DNA of 64,000 bases, taken from Triglochin maritima. Its lineage: Eukaryota; Streptophyta; Magnoliopsida; Alismatales; Juncaginaceae. Shown piece by piece: positions 46,074 through 58,600 of the stretch; positions within the stretch are counted from its first letter, which is position 1, and the number at the start of each line of letters is the position of its first letter. A model generated the notes under the pieces. The model searched no databases. It worked only from the letters and a program-made list of their open reading frames with translations, and was not told the origin of the DNA. The stretch spans positions 6,819,001-6,883,000 of the forward strand of contig OY821771.1 in NCBI GenBank assembly GCA_963682175.1. The letters are read 5' to 3'. The translations under genes were made by a program, and so were the position numbers.

Positions 46074-46593
46074 TTGGTCGACAAGTCATAGTGTAAATAT
46101 AAGATTTTCACATGCACCAGTCGAACGTTGCCTCTTGGTGGTCGACCAGTTATGCATGAGTTAGCGGGTAGAAGAAGACTATGTTATTTTCGTTGGAAAA
46201 AAAAACCTTATGATGTTCGACCGTTCGCTTTTAACGTAAGTCAGTCGGGGCCTAGACCATCTAAACGGTCGACCGCCTTATGATATGGTTCGACCGATAA
46301 CTTAAGTGAACTTATTTAATGTTCGACCGGTTAGTATTGTGGTTCGACCGGTGATGGCTTTGTGAAATGTAGAAAGTCTCTGTTATTTTCGGTCGAACGT
46401 GACCCTTTGTCGTTTGACTGTTGGGATGAATTGTTCAATGTTTTTGTGTGGTGTAGACCTTCCAAACGGTCGACCAGACTTTTGTACGACCGTTTTGGGT
46501 ATTTGGTTGTTCGACCGATAGGTTGCTGGTTGAACCCTCTACCGGAATAAACGACCAAACGGTCGACCACTTGACCATTTTCGGTCGACCGTT
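46074..46593. repeat. GGTCGACC-type palindrome array in the solo LTR
   Basis: About 13 sites with the core ttcgaccg, ggtcgacc or ggtcgaac (for example near 46214, 46265, 46290, 46321, 46341, 46389, 46467, 46510, 46559 and 46582), irregularly spaced by 20-80 bp. Confidence 0.8.
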
Positions 46594-46738
46594 GGTGTGC
46601 TGGATTTAATTTAGGTTTACGAGCGCATTGGAGCGTGAGCTACTATTATGACTATTATGTTTTCATGAAATTTGCATTGAGCCCATACGTAGTAAACTGA
46701 TGGACCATAGTTCTCATTTGCATTGATATATGTATGAC

Positions 46739-46933
46739 TAGGGGTGTGCAGAAACTGGTCTGGTCTGGGTTCCGGTGCGGACATTTTGAAAATTCGGTTT
46801 CGGACCGGTCCAATCCGTTTTTTTTAATTTTTAAGGTTAAAAACCGGTCCTAGACCGGACCGAATCCAACCAGTCCAGTTTCCGGTCCAGATCAGTTCGG
46901 TTTGTTTCAGTATGGACCGGATGCACAACCCTA
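46739..46933. mobile_element. hAT MITE (outer, older of a nested pair)
   Basis: Ends are TAGGGGTGTGCA and TGCACAACCCTA (11 of 12 match when inverted). The left octamer is tgtatgac. The right octamer, read after skipping the second MITE and one copy of its target, is tttatgac (seven of eight). Confidence 0.85.
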
Positions 46934-46935
46934 TG

Positions 46936-47175
46936 TAGGGGTGAGCATTCGGTCCGGACCGGACCGGACCTGATGCTCGTGGACCGAAGACCGGACCGGA
47001 CCGAATCGGTCTGGTCCGATAAAAAATCGATTTTTTTAATTAAAAACAAAAAAAGATCGGACCGGACCGAACCCGAAATTTTAAAATCTTCCGGACCGAA
47101 ACCCAGACCGGACTGGACCAAATCAAAACTTCCCGGACCGACCGATTGGTCTGGTCCGGGTTTTGCTCTCCCCTA
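46936..47175. mobile_element. hAT MITE (inner, inserted in the end of the first)
   Basis: Ends are TAGGGGTGAGCA and TGCTCTCCCCTA (11 of 12 match when inverted). Flanking octamers accctatg and gccctatt share the central ccctat. The left octamer includes the terminal CCCTA of the older MITE. Confidence 0.85.
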
Positions 47176-47953
47176 GCCCTATTTATGACTTTATGGAGCA
47201 AGATGACTGTCTAGCCTGTATGGTGACAGAGATGACCGTTTGAACATTGTTTGACGGAGATGACACACTGACGATTTTCCAACGGGTATGATCGTCCAGG
47301 TTGTGGCACGACTTGGCGAGTATAGCCGACCAGAGTTATGTCTCTGGCGGATGTGACATTGTGACCACATGATCATATATGGATCGATGACTTGGAAGTG
47401 TGTGCGACCTTCACCGAACCATCATGTTAGTGTAGCCGCAAAAAGAGGTGTGTCGCGTGCGTTCTGTATGACCGCAAGTGTCTGTGGTGGGCATTTTCGG
47501 ATGTCCGATGAAGTTGGGACTTATGACCTTATGACCCCTGAGTGGGGAGTTGACTGTTGCATTTTATATCTTGTCATGATACTAGTATGATATGTCATGT
47601 ATTGTTTATGCATGTGTATGTATGTGAGCTTGGTGTACGAGATTTCCTTATGGAAACTCAAACATTGTTATTAATGTTTCTTTTCAGGACCTCCTTAGGT
47701 ACCGATCGGGTGGTGACTGATGGTGACTACATCTAGGGACCGGATCCTCTAGTCTTATTTTGAAGTTGTTATGATTTCATGTATTTATGACTTTTGTACT
47801 TTGAAGTAATCATACTTTTGACAACTCTTGTACATAGTGCACCTTTTGATATATATATATATATATATATATATACATGTGATCTAATGTTGATGTCTTT
47901 TGAATATCGTTTAAAGTTTGAGTTTTCCGTTGTTTATGGAACGTCACAGATAG

Positions 47954-50900
47954 TATTGTACATTCAAAATGTTTGATATCTTGCGTAAGTGTCCGTTGAA
48001 TCGTTTGCGAAAGCATTCTTCTTGGAAGGGATTGTTTCCCCAGATTTTTTTATGAAACACTAGATTGATTGACCTATTAATTTGCCTTCATTTGATTGCA
48101 TAGGTCTTGAAACGAATTTTGTTGTTGTCGTCATGTCAGTCTTGCAAAGAAGGTTATGGGCATAATTCTCTTACTTAGAGAGAAATAATTCTTCAAATTG
48201 ATCTCTTCACTTCAATTCCTAAAAAGTAGTACAGTACTTGCAAAGTTGCACAAAGATCTAAAATACGAAATAAAATCGTTTGCTGTAGACGTATTTATTT
48301 CTTAAGATAATGTCATCAACAAACGGTAGTAATAATAATATTGTGTATTTGATTGTTGATTATGGGTGAATATAGAAGATTTGGAAGTGCTACGAAATGA
48401 GCTATGTTCCAATAAGAACGAAAAATTGAACTTGCCTGTCTACCAATGAGTTTGTTTAAGTGCGTAAATTGATTTCTTCAGCTTAAAACATAGATACAAA
48501 GAAGCTTAGATTCAAGGTGTGTGACCTTGAACACATAATTAATATGTGTGTTAAAGCATGTTCTTCAGTCATATACAAAGACTCCCATAACTTAAGGTGA
48601 AGAAAAACATTCTTCATACCAAATCACACGATTCTTCAGAATGACACATATGGTTTCTTCAGATTCTAGAAAAAACTTTGGTTCTGCACAGTAACTGTTT
48701 ATTTTTGTTTTTTGAATTGAAACATTTGCTTGTTTGGATGTTTTTTTTTTTTTTTTGCGAACATAAAACGTCTCGTCGAATTGGAATTATTAGACTACCC
48801 TTACTTTGCCTCATCCCCGTTCCCTAACATTTTCTTCTTTCTCTTTCTCTTCTGCCAACACCTCTTCCGTTCTCCAAAAAATTATTGTTCCTCTTCTATC
48901 GTCATCGAAAATGGTTGTCAATGATGGGCAGTATTGTTTTTGTGGCTCCGTCACTGATGATTTTAACGGCCTAAATGCATGAACACTTCAATTATTTACT
49001 TTTACAACAAATAATGTCTCATATATTCAACATTTTGGTTGTATGTCAAATTCAATTGAGAACCTATTAATTTGTGATGCACAGGTGAGCTCATTTAAGG
49101 TGAACCTGATGGGGATTTCTCCAAATGTTGAAGGGTGATTTGGTCATGTTTTTTATGGCACACCATGTAAATATATCTGCAACCAAGGCTAAATGTCAAG
49201 GAATGTGACCCACCTGAAACCAAGCAGAAACACCCTCCCCTTGTTTTTGCCCATCCGGTGCAAAAACGAAAAACCAACAAAAATAGAAGAATTTGGATAA
49301 AATTGTTTTAACTTGATTTATAGGTTGTTTGGATGTATGTTTGACAATTTTCTGAGATTCTTTGGAAACAAACCTTCAAAACAAAACGCACATCCAAACA
49401 ATGCCAAAGACGCATGCAGTAGAAAATAACAATCTTCAGCAGCTCTTGGATTCACCAATTATCCAACAACAAAAAAACTCTTGGATTGAAGTTTTTAGAG
49501 GCAACAATTTTTTGATGAGAAAAAAATTAATCACAACCCCTACCAACCTCTACCCAATCCAGTGAATCCACCACCAAAAGACTTACAAGTGTCCACCAAT
49601 GTCCAACTACAATGTGGACATTGATTAGCCGTAATTTTAATTTTAATATATCCATCCGCATTATATAAATAAAAAAACTGACTTCACTTTAGTTCCTAAT
49701 AATATGTGTGTGGGCCGATTATATTTTTGTGAAGCGCTATTAATCTCAAATATGTAATCAAATAGTGTGTATTGGTTTCTGATTCTGACTAATCCAAGAT
49801 TAAGAATTTACTAACTGAATTAGTCCTACTTGGTGTCTACCCATTACATTGTTACGGATGTAATACAATACTTTGATAATATAGTCATATATAAGAAAAA
49901 TAATCAAAAGTAATGACTTTGTCGCAAGAAATAAACTTCATGTGTATTACACATCTCTGTCATTTTTTCCCTTAGTTAAATTGATTTTGTCATCCAAGTA
50001 GTTCTCAATTTGTTTGTTGTGTTTTTCAAATTCTAAATTGTTTTATCACATTAAGATACAAAACTTTAACACACAGGAAACTGTGTTAGCCGAACCTCAC
50101 ATTAAAGTTGATAGTTACTCATGACACTGTATTTGAACTCGACTCGTTTACGCCCAGACTGATATATATTTGTTGCTTTCATCATCACATTGAAATGCAA
50201 TAAACCTTAAATGCGACACCATGGAAACAGAATCCGAACAGATCATTGTTGTAGTGCATAAATGCTTGCGTGGATCGCGTGGAGAAATCTAAATCAAGAT
50301 CTATTTAATTAGTCTTCCACCGAGTGGATTTGATTGGTGTGGGGTTGCATTAATATGTGAATTCTAAAATCAACATTCCCATGAGAAGCACGTGGATTTG
50401 AGCATGACACGTTTGACCTAATCATTAAAAGAAACTTCATTAAATATTTCTGTAAGTGGGTGGTTGACGTGCATTTGTGCTAATAATTAATTGAACGAAC
50501 TTATAAGAAACCTAGGTTTTGATTGGTAATGGACTTTTTTATTCCAAATTCCATGAAACTTAATTGGGTTTCTTTCACTGAGTCAAACCATTTGTTATTT
50601 TCCAAAGTAGAGTTGCATGAAATTACTGGTGAAATCTAACGTTTCTCATTTCTAAAAATAGGTCGATCCCTACAACCAGCAGATCTTTTGGGTACTCGCA
50701 ATAAGTGAGTCTGTACACGTCATTATGGGAAATTCTCTATACGACGGTCTAAGGAGATACATTAGTTTTTTATTCTAAAGCAATTATATAGCATTAAACT
50801 AAAATCTTTGCTATGAATCACAACAAAGACCCAAAGATATTACAATCCGATCGGTTTTTTAAACCCCCATATGGGTTAGTACGTAAAAGAAGTCTCAATA

Positions 50901-51404
50901 GTTCCATAGTAGGTAGGAAATACAATAGAAAAGTATAGTTACAACGATCTATATATGAAAAACTATATAAGCTTTCAGAAAGTGAGTATATCCTAATCAA
51001 ATGATGCCGTAGGAAGCGTGAGCTTCGAAAAAACCCAAACTAGAATTTGTTTTTGTGTTCACGCCTGTTAGAGTTTGTTTGGTCAATATTCATGCCAATC
51101 CGTGTACCAAGCATACCAATATATGTACTTGCTGAAGCTCAAACTAAAATTTAATGAAAATTAAATGTGGATTTTGAAGCTTAGTTTTATTAGTTCAAGA
51201 CATAAATTTAGACCTTATAAAATAGTAGCCCAATTCTATTTACATTTATTATCTTTTTGTTGTCAGAGATTGTATATTCCTTGCATTGTGATTCGGAATA
51301 TAAATATTGGTATATTTATTTAAATTTAATTAAGATAACATATTATATGTTCATGCATGCAATACGTGCATAGAATTCAGTGAATTGGTTATAGGAATAG
51401 AAGC
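47954..51404. other. Long spacer, no gene seen
   Basis: AT-rich. There is a T17-type run near 48740 and a short inverted pair (ttgtttggatgt / acatccaaacaa) at about 49325-49400. A possible short leader plus ATG at 48911 gives only 23 codons. Nothing else is supported. Confidence 0.45.
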
Positions 51405-51412
51405 AGTGAGAG

Positions 51413-52277
51413 TAGGGGTGTAAGTGGATGTCTGAAATCCGAGAATCCGTCCGTGTTCGTATTCGTTTTATCCGAGAATCCATCATCCGTAAAATCGTAT
51501 TCGTATTCGAAACTTGATATCCGAGAACTCGCGGAGCGAATATGAATATTGATACATCTGATCCGTATAACATCTGATCCGAGATTGAATATCTGTATTA
51601 TACGATATGTATCCATATCCGTATATGTATCCATATTCGCCTAATATCATACGTAACATATATATATATTAACATTTTATAATTTGTACCTAGTTGGTAA
51701 TTAATTGTAACTTAATCTAGAAAAAATTATATCTGAAATTTGTGTTCGTATCTAGGATGGAATATCCATCAATTTGAGGGTTGAATATGAATATTATTGT
51801 ATTCAATCCGAATAATATCCACTTCGGAACTATATATCTGTATTTCAACATCTGTATCTATATTTGTATAATATACTTATGCAATACATTTTATACCTAG
51901 AAGTATTCATATTTCAACATTGTGTGATTATATTTTGAATATATAGTTTAACTTTATTTATTCAAATAAAAATACATCTGATCACATTTATTCAAGCATT
52001 GAATATTGTTATCATTTTCAGAATATGAAGTTAGAAGTTAAGAGAAAGTAAATTAATATTTGAAACAAATAAAGTTATAAATGTGATTATGTATAAGAAT
52101 TTGTCTAAGTGAAAATAAAAAAATATTATAAAGTGGGAAATTATGTTTACACTCCGAATCCGTCAAATATCGAACGGATATAGACTTTTCATATCCGCAA
52201 ACAACCCGTATCCGAATCTGTAAATTTAATGCGGCTAAATATGGATATACTTATATCTGAACCATTTGACACCCTCA
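51413..52277. mobile_element. hAT element, 865 bp, ATATCCG-rich
   Basis: Starts TAGGGGTGTAAG and ends GACACCCTCA (reverse complement TGAGGGTGTC). Flanking octamers agtgagag and agtgaaag agree at seven of eight positions. The ends are filled with atccgagaatccg, tatccgta and cgtattcg words, and the centre is AT-rich without a gene. Confidence 0.85.
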
Positions 52278-52285
52278 AGTGAAAG

Positions 52286-53612
52286 ACGCGAATTCACGAA
52301 TTTCACATCAAACTGAACCAGAGGTCAAGTCACATTGTTTGCTTAACTGCTTGGATGCTGATGTATTTTATAATGCATCAAAATTTTAAAAAACAAATGG
52401 ATATTTTTTGAATAAGAAAAATAATAATATTATGAGCATGAAAATTCTACAATAAATATTTTAGGGAAAAAATGGTGGACCCAAAATGCAGAAGCAATGA
52501 GTACAAAAATCTCAATAGAATCTAAGCTAGCAACTACACAAACATCTAATATGCATCTATCAAGTCAAACAAATTATATTTGAAGCAATCAACAAAGAAA
52601 GCAAACCATAACACCAGATATACGTGAAAAACCAAAATCGAGAAAAATCAGACGGAGACAGACGAAAAAAGCTCGAAAAAAATGATTGGGCCTTGGATGA
52701 TTCTAAGCTCCAAAAACAAGGAAATGCCAATATTTCTAAAACACCTAAACTTGATGGTGACCTAATCTCTTGAAGAAGAAAAAAATCCCGTCTTGCAAAA
52801 ACCCTAAAGAGTTTAAGAGTTTATATACATGGGTTAAAATGGATTAGAATGCTTAAAATAGTCCTAAACAAGTTGTAGTCTGTCTGTTTGTCGAAATAGG
52901 ACGTGTGATGGCCTATGAGACGTCCAATCAAGAAATTTCAACAAACTTCAAGCAGACTCTGACAAATATGAATCAAACGTCCGTTCCAAACTTGTGTGTT
53001 TCAAATCACACGACTTACAAATTTTTAATTAGAAGTGAACAACCAACCCAGTCATGGGTGTCCATTTCACAACAAATTGTTCGTGCATAGAACATAAACT
53101 GTTGTATATATTACTTCATGATAAGGTTGTGTTCACTCTTTCTCATCTAAGTGGTTGGAATTTACCAGAATGCAATAGTGCAAATAATACTCCAAATTAC
53201 TCGATGACAAATCTATCTGTACCACATGTTAGTAGGTTAGAGAATCTTTTACCTTGGGCCTCGCTTGGAACTGGCCAGGGTAAAGGATGGTAAATATTAA
53301 GTGGGATAAAACATTTTTATTGCAAGATCTTATTTTCGTTATCTTAATTAGAATCCCTTGTTTAGTTGTTTACTAATATTCCAAACGTTATTACGTTTCG
53401 CACTAAGGGAAATGAATTGATTTTTGGTATTTAATTTTGATTAAACAATAACTCATCAAACTTGTTTTTCCTCACCTATTCCACTGTTAAACGTGACGGT
53501 AACAATTTTTATTTTCCCGTTCCGCTTATCAACCTAACTTAGGCGGAACGGGAGCGATACAGGCACATATAGACTTGCGTGTCGGATTGGGCCGTGCCGG
53601 TCCCGACCCATT
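52286..53612. other. Spacer, no gene seen
   Basis: No recognised gene. The last 50 bp (gggccgtgccggtcccgacc) look like the end of yet another GC-rich hAT-type repeat, which continues after the Tekay element at 62052. Confidence 0.4.
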
Positions 53613-53617
53613 GACAG

Positions 53618-55524
53618 TGTAATAACCTAATCTAAGCACCCTAATTAAACTAAACCTAAACCTAATTAACCTAATCTAATCCTGGAATAGTGTAGCATGA
53701 GGTGTTGGTTTAGGATTGGATGAGGTGGAGGTTGGATAAGAATTGGATTGCCTATAAATTGGAAGGTAAGGTTAATAAAACGTTTTCTTTTCCTTTTCAA
53801 CAACCAGAGCTTGAGAGAAGAGGTTAGAGAGAAGAAGAAGAAGGAGGTGAAGAAGAAGAGGAGAAGAAGTGAAGAAAGAGAAGAAAGAGTGGAGTGAAGT
53901 GGTGCAAGCTTGGGAGGCTTCTTCACTCGACCAAAAGGTATGCCAAATCTTCATTATAACTCACATATGCCTTGTGAGTGTTGGGGATCGACGTTGGTGT
54001 CGAATTCCCCGTCGGAATTCAACCAATTCAGAGGTTGAAGACGACGATCGGTCGACCGGTGCCTGTGGGCAGTCGACCGATCCTATTATTATATTGATGT
54101 TTACCCGCAAACGGTCGAACGATGTCGTTAGACGGTCGACCGTTATGCCAGATTTGTGCGGGAAAAAGGGGATATGCTGTTATCGGTCGAACGGGACCAC
54201 TTAGCCGGTCGACCGAATAACAATGAGAATGGGTCGGTTGGGGATTTTGACTTATTAAACGGTCAAACGTCCTTAACCTTGTTCGACCGATCCATTCGAT
54301 GCTAAGTCGGTTGGGAGCTTTGACCAACAAAACGGTCGACCGCTCTTCAATTCTCGGTCGACCGACTGAGCATTTAATTAAGCGGTAGAGTGCTTGTGTT
54401 GATTCGGTCGAACTGTATTTCAGTTCCGGTCGACCGAACGAGACTTGGGCAAAATATTGAAAGTCCTGTTATCGGTCGAACGGCTCCTTGGTTCGACCGG
54501 TCGGATATATATATTATATAAAATTGTATAGCGTAGACCTTCCAAACGGTCGACCGCTAGATGACTTTTGTTCGACCGATTGGTCGGTAATTCGGTTGGC
54601 GTGGTTCGACCGGTAGACTTGTTTGTACAGTACTGTGTACTGTGTGGGGGACCGGTCGACCGGTGTGCTTGTAGCGGTCGACCGATCTGCCGCAGGTTGG
54701 TGGATTTATCCACACGCGATCCGTCGATGTCAGGTCGACTACCAGCTCCGAGGCGACGGTTGATTACCGGCTTTGAGAGCTACGGATTTCACCTTCGACG
54801 AAGGCGTATTATTGTTGTACTTTTTCCTCTCTTACCGAGCGGGGTGTGAGGGATGTGTACCGTAAACCTTGGGCAGTTTGCGAGGGTTTAGCGGTAGGCC
54901 GAGGATGTTCCGGCAGGGTGCGCGCTAGGCGACTCTTGGGGGAGCAGTGGCTGTCGTCTGACCCGAGTTGTGTATTCGGCGGGCTGACTCGCTCTTTGGG
55001 TGCGGCGTGTACCGGGGGTTCCTTCCTGCACTTTTTGGGAGCAGTGGTGTCGACTGACCCTTGTGAGGCAGCGATGGACTGACTTGACCCTAGTGGCAGG
55101 AGTGGTTCAGTGCCGCGGAGGCGGTGAGGGCATTATTGTGGGCCCGAGGCGGATGATCATGTGCATAGCATTGCATTGTCTTTAATTCCTTTTTATATTT
55201 TAGGAGGTTTGGTATACGGGGTTCCTGCAGGGAACTCAGGCATGTTTGTTGTTTGCATTTCAGGTAGCGAGCAGGGTTAGAGTTTGAGGTGGTGACCGAG
55301 GACGGTGCCCCCGAGATCAGATCCTGTAGTTGTCAGTTTCTTCCTTTTGAGGTGATTACATATTGTATAGCTTTTGTCGTAATCACAGTCAGTTTGTATA
55401 TTTGACTTCCACGTGGATCATATTATATTATATATGTTGGTTTGTTTCCCGTGACGTGCCCAGTGCTGACCGTTGACGGTCTTTATTATTGTTTAAATTT
55501 TCCGCTGTTTTCGGGTACGTTACA
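53618..55524 (+). repeat. Tekay 5' LTR (1,907 bp)
   Basis: TGTAATAACC...ACGTTACA. TATA box TATAAAT at 53753-53759, followed by a GAAGAAG-rich leader, then the GGTCGACC palindrome array (54049-54740), then a GC-rich part. Confidence 0.95.
54049..54740. repeat. GGTCGACC palindrome array, 5' LTR
   Basis: About 20 sites with the core cggtcgaccg, cggtcgaacg or gttcgaccg in 690 bp. An identical set (one base changed in one site) is in the 3' LTR at 60571-61262. Confidence 0.9.
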
Positions 55525-55527
55525 ATT

Positions 55528-55539
55528 TGGTATCAGAGT
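55528..55539 (+). other. Primer binding site (tRNA-iMet type)
   Basis: TGGTATCAGAGT, three bases after the 5' LTR end, fits the complement of the 3' end of initiator tRNA-Met except at the last base. Confidence 0.9.
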
Positions 55540-55647
55540 GTTGATCTCGGCGTACTTGTCCAAAGAAACCACCTTTGAGTTAGGAGTTAGGTCTAGAGGA
55601 TCATGCATGCACAGATTATATTGATATTGTCTTGTTTCCTTTGGCAG

Positions 55648-58600
55648 ATGCCTCCTAGACGGGGGAAGGCGGTTGCCCATACTCGCGGTGAGAGTGAGAC
55701 TGCGAGGGATGAGGCTTGGGAGGATGAGCGTCGGACGTTGTTCGATACGGTCGGACGTCTGACAGAGATGCTACAGCAGCAGACGGCACAGACTGGGCAG
55801 ACGGGGACTGGTGCTATGCATGACCGGTTTATGCGCCAGCATCCGCCTACCTTTCTGGGGCAGTACGACGCAGAGGCTGCGGAGGAGTGGATCTTCACGA
55901 TGCAGAAGATCTTCAGTGCTATTGGTTGTCCTCCAGATGCGAGAGTGGGCCTGGCTACTTATGTGTTGGGCGGTGCTGCGTCCAACTGGTGGAGGTCCAC
56001 ATCTGCAGTGGTGTTTGCGGACAAAGATGATATAGCCTGGGAGGAGTTCGTTGGCGAGTTCAACGAGCAGTATTTTCCGCAGCATGTCCAGGATCAGAAG
56101 AGGGAGGAGTTTCTGAGTCTTCAGCAGGGAGACATGACCCTAGCAGGCTACATCGGGAAGTTCAACGCCCTTGAGCGTTACTGTCCCGGGATGTATGTTA
56201 CACAGGAGCAGAGAGCAGGGAAGTTCGTCCGAGGGCTCCGGAAGCAGTTGAGGACGAAGGTGCTGACACACATGCCGAGCACGTTGGCCGATGCAGTGAA
56301 GAGTGCCTCTGTTCTTGATCGTGACTACAGGGAGAACTACCAGGATGAGAGGAGGCCATCAGGTAGGTTCTCTGGGAGGCCAGGAGGTCAGACTGGAGGG
56401 AATCCGGGCAAGAGGCCCCGATACGAGGGAGCAAGAGTTGCAGTACCACGACCTGAGCCTTGTGGTACTTGTGGGAGGTTTCACTCCGGGCCGTGTTTCA
56501 CCCCCGGAGCATGTCATGGTTGTGGCCAGATGGGTCACTTTATCAGGAGCTGTCCGAGCCGAGGAGCTGGGCCGAGCAGACCACCGGGTTTACCCGCACC
56601 AGGCAGAGGAGGAGGCGGAGGTAGACCACCTTTCAGACCACAGCAGGGGCAGCGCACTGGCAGAGTTTTCACCATCCAAGCAGAGGAGGCTCGGGATGGA
56701 GGCGCTGTCGTGGAAGGTACACTTCTTGTCGCAGGTTCAGTAGCTAGGGTGTTATTTGATTGTGGCGCGACACACTCGTTCATCTCAGAGCGATTTGCGG
56801 GAGTGTTGGGCTGTACCCTTGCGATGTTGACTGCCACTTTGGAGGTCAGCACACCCCTGGGTCTGGTGGGCACTGTGGGGAGATTTGTCCCCGGCGCCAC
56901 GGTTGTTTCGGGAGATCAGGAGTTTCCGGCAGACCTGGTCTTGCTACCGATGGAGGACTTTGATGTCATACTTGGGATGGATTGGCTGTTCCAATATGAT
57001 GTTCGAGTCTTGTGCCGTGAGAAGAAGATTTTGATCCCGAGGAAGGGTTTGCCTGATATTCTGATTAGAGGGATCAGAAGCAGAGGGGGTCGCATTATTG
57101 TATCTGCTGTGAGAGCTCAGAGACTGTTACAGCAGGGATGTGCAGCTTTTCTGGCGACACTTGTGGTTGCGGAGGCAGAGTCCCAGAGGCTAGAGGACAT
57201 TGAGGTGGTGCAGGAGTTCGCGGATGTTTTTCCAGCGGAGATTCCAGGTTTACCACCACACCGGGAGTTGGAGTTCGGCATTGAGTTGGTAGCTGGCACT
57301 ACACCACAGTCGAAGGCTCCATACCGGATGGCACCTGCTGAGTTGACAGAGTTGAAGAAGCAGTTGCAGGAGTTGATGGACTCTGGATTTATCAGACCGA
57401 GCGTCTCGCCTTGGGGTGCACCAGTTTTGTTTGTGAAGAAGAAGGACGGATCCTTGAGGATGTGCATAGACTACAGGATGCTGAACCAGGTGACGGTGAA
57501 GAATAGGTATCCCTTACCTAGGATCGAGGACCTCTTTGACCAGCTGCAGTCAGCGAAGGTTTTCTCGAAGATTGACCTGCGTTCAGGATATCACCAGTTG
57601 AGGATCCGAGATGAGGACATCCAGAAGACAGCCTTCAGGACGAGATATGGACACTATGAATTCTTGGTGATGCCATTTGGATTGACGAATGCTCCGGCAG
57701 CGTTCATGGATCTGATGCACCGGACATTCAGGCAGTATATTGATATATTTGTGATTGTCTTCGTGGATGACATCTTGATCTATTCACCAGATGTGGAGCA
57801 GCACAGAGAGCATCTGAGGATTGTACTCAGCATCTTGAGGGCTCAGCAGTTATATGCTAAGTTCTCAAAGTGCGAGTTTTGGTTGGACAGAGTGGCATTC
57901 CTCGGACACATTGTATCGGCAGAGGGGATATCAGTGGATCCAGCGAAGGTAGAGGCAATGACACAGTGGAGGACCCCTACGAGCGTGACGGAGATTAGGA
58001 GCTTTGTTGGACTGGCGGGTTATTACCGTCGCTTCATCAAAGACTTCTCGAGATTGGCAGCACCACTGACGGCTCTGACGCAGAAGGGAGTCACTTTTGT
58101 TTGGTCGCAGAAGTGCGAGGACAGCTTTCAGGAGCTGAAGAGACTGTTGACCACAGCACCAGTTTTATCATTGCCGAGTGGCACGGGTGGATTCGTGATT
58201 TATAGCGACGCTTCGGGTATTGGCTTAGGATGTGTACTTATGCAGCACGGGAGGGTGATCGCATACGCATCCAGACAGCTGAAGGTCCATGAGAGGAATT
58301 ACCCGACACATGATTTGGAGTTAGCAGCAGTGGTTCATGCACTGAAGACCTGGAGACACTATCTTTATGGCGAGCAGTTCGAGGTGTTTACAGATCATCA
58401 GAGTCTGAAGTACCTGTTCTCGCAGAAGGAGCTGAACATGAGGCAGCGCAGATGGCTTGAGTTCATTAAGGACTGTGACTTCACTATCTCTTACCATCCG
58501 GGGAAGGCGAACACAGTTGCAGACGCTTTGAGCCGGAAGGTGGAGGTATCAGTAGCAGGCCTATGCATTCAGGAGTGGCGACTGCTGGAGTCTTTAGCAG

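Larger units (their letters stand above)
45562..47948 (+). mobile_element. Solo LTR related to the Tekay LTR, carrying nested MITEs
   Basis: Starts TGTGAGAACCC and ends GTTTATGGAACGTCACA, parallel to TGTAATAACC... and ...TCGGGTACGTTACA of the intact Tekay LTR. Both have a GAAGAAGAAG-rich leader after the TATA box (TATATAA, 45713-45719), a field of GGTCGACC-type palindromes, and the shared phrase gtagaccttccaaacggtcg. Without the two hAT MITEs (46739-47175) it is about 1.95 kb, close to the 1,907 bp of the intact LTR. No internal coding region adjoins. A clean 5-bp target duplication is not visible (gagtg or aagag versus gatag). It includes a (TA)n run at about 47846-47874. Confidence 0.75.

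Noticed and set aside
48911..48982. Short ATG frame after a CT-rich leader
   Set aside because: Only 23 codons, no splice continuation recognised.
53666..55185. Small frames within both Tekay LTRs (also 60188-61707)
   Set aside because: Identical in both LTRs, non-coding regulatory and leader DNA, repetitive content.
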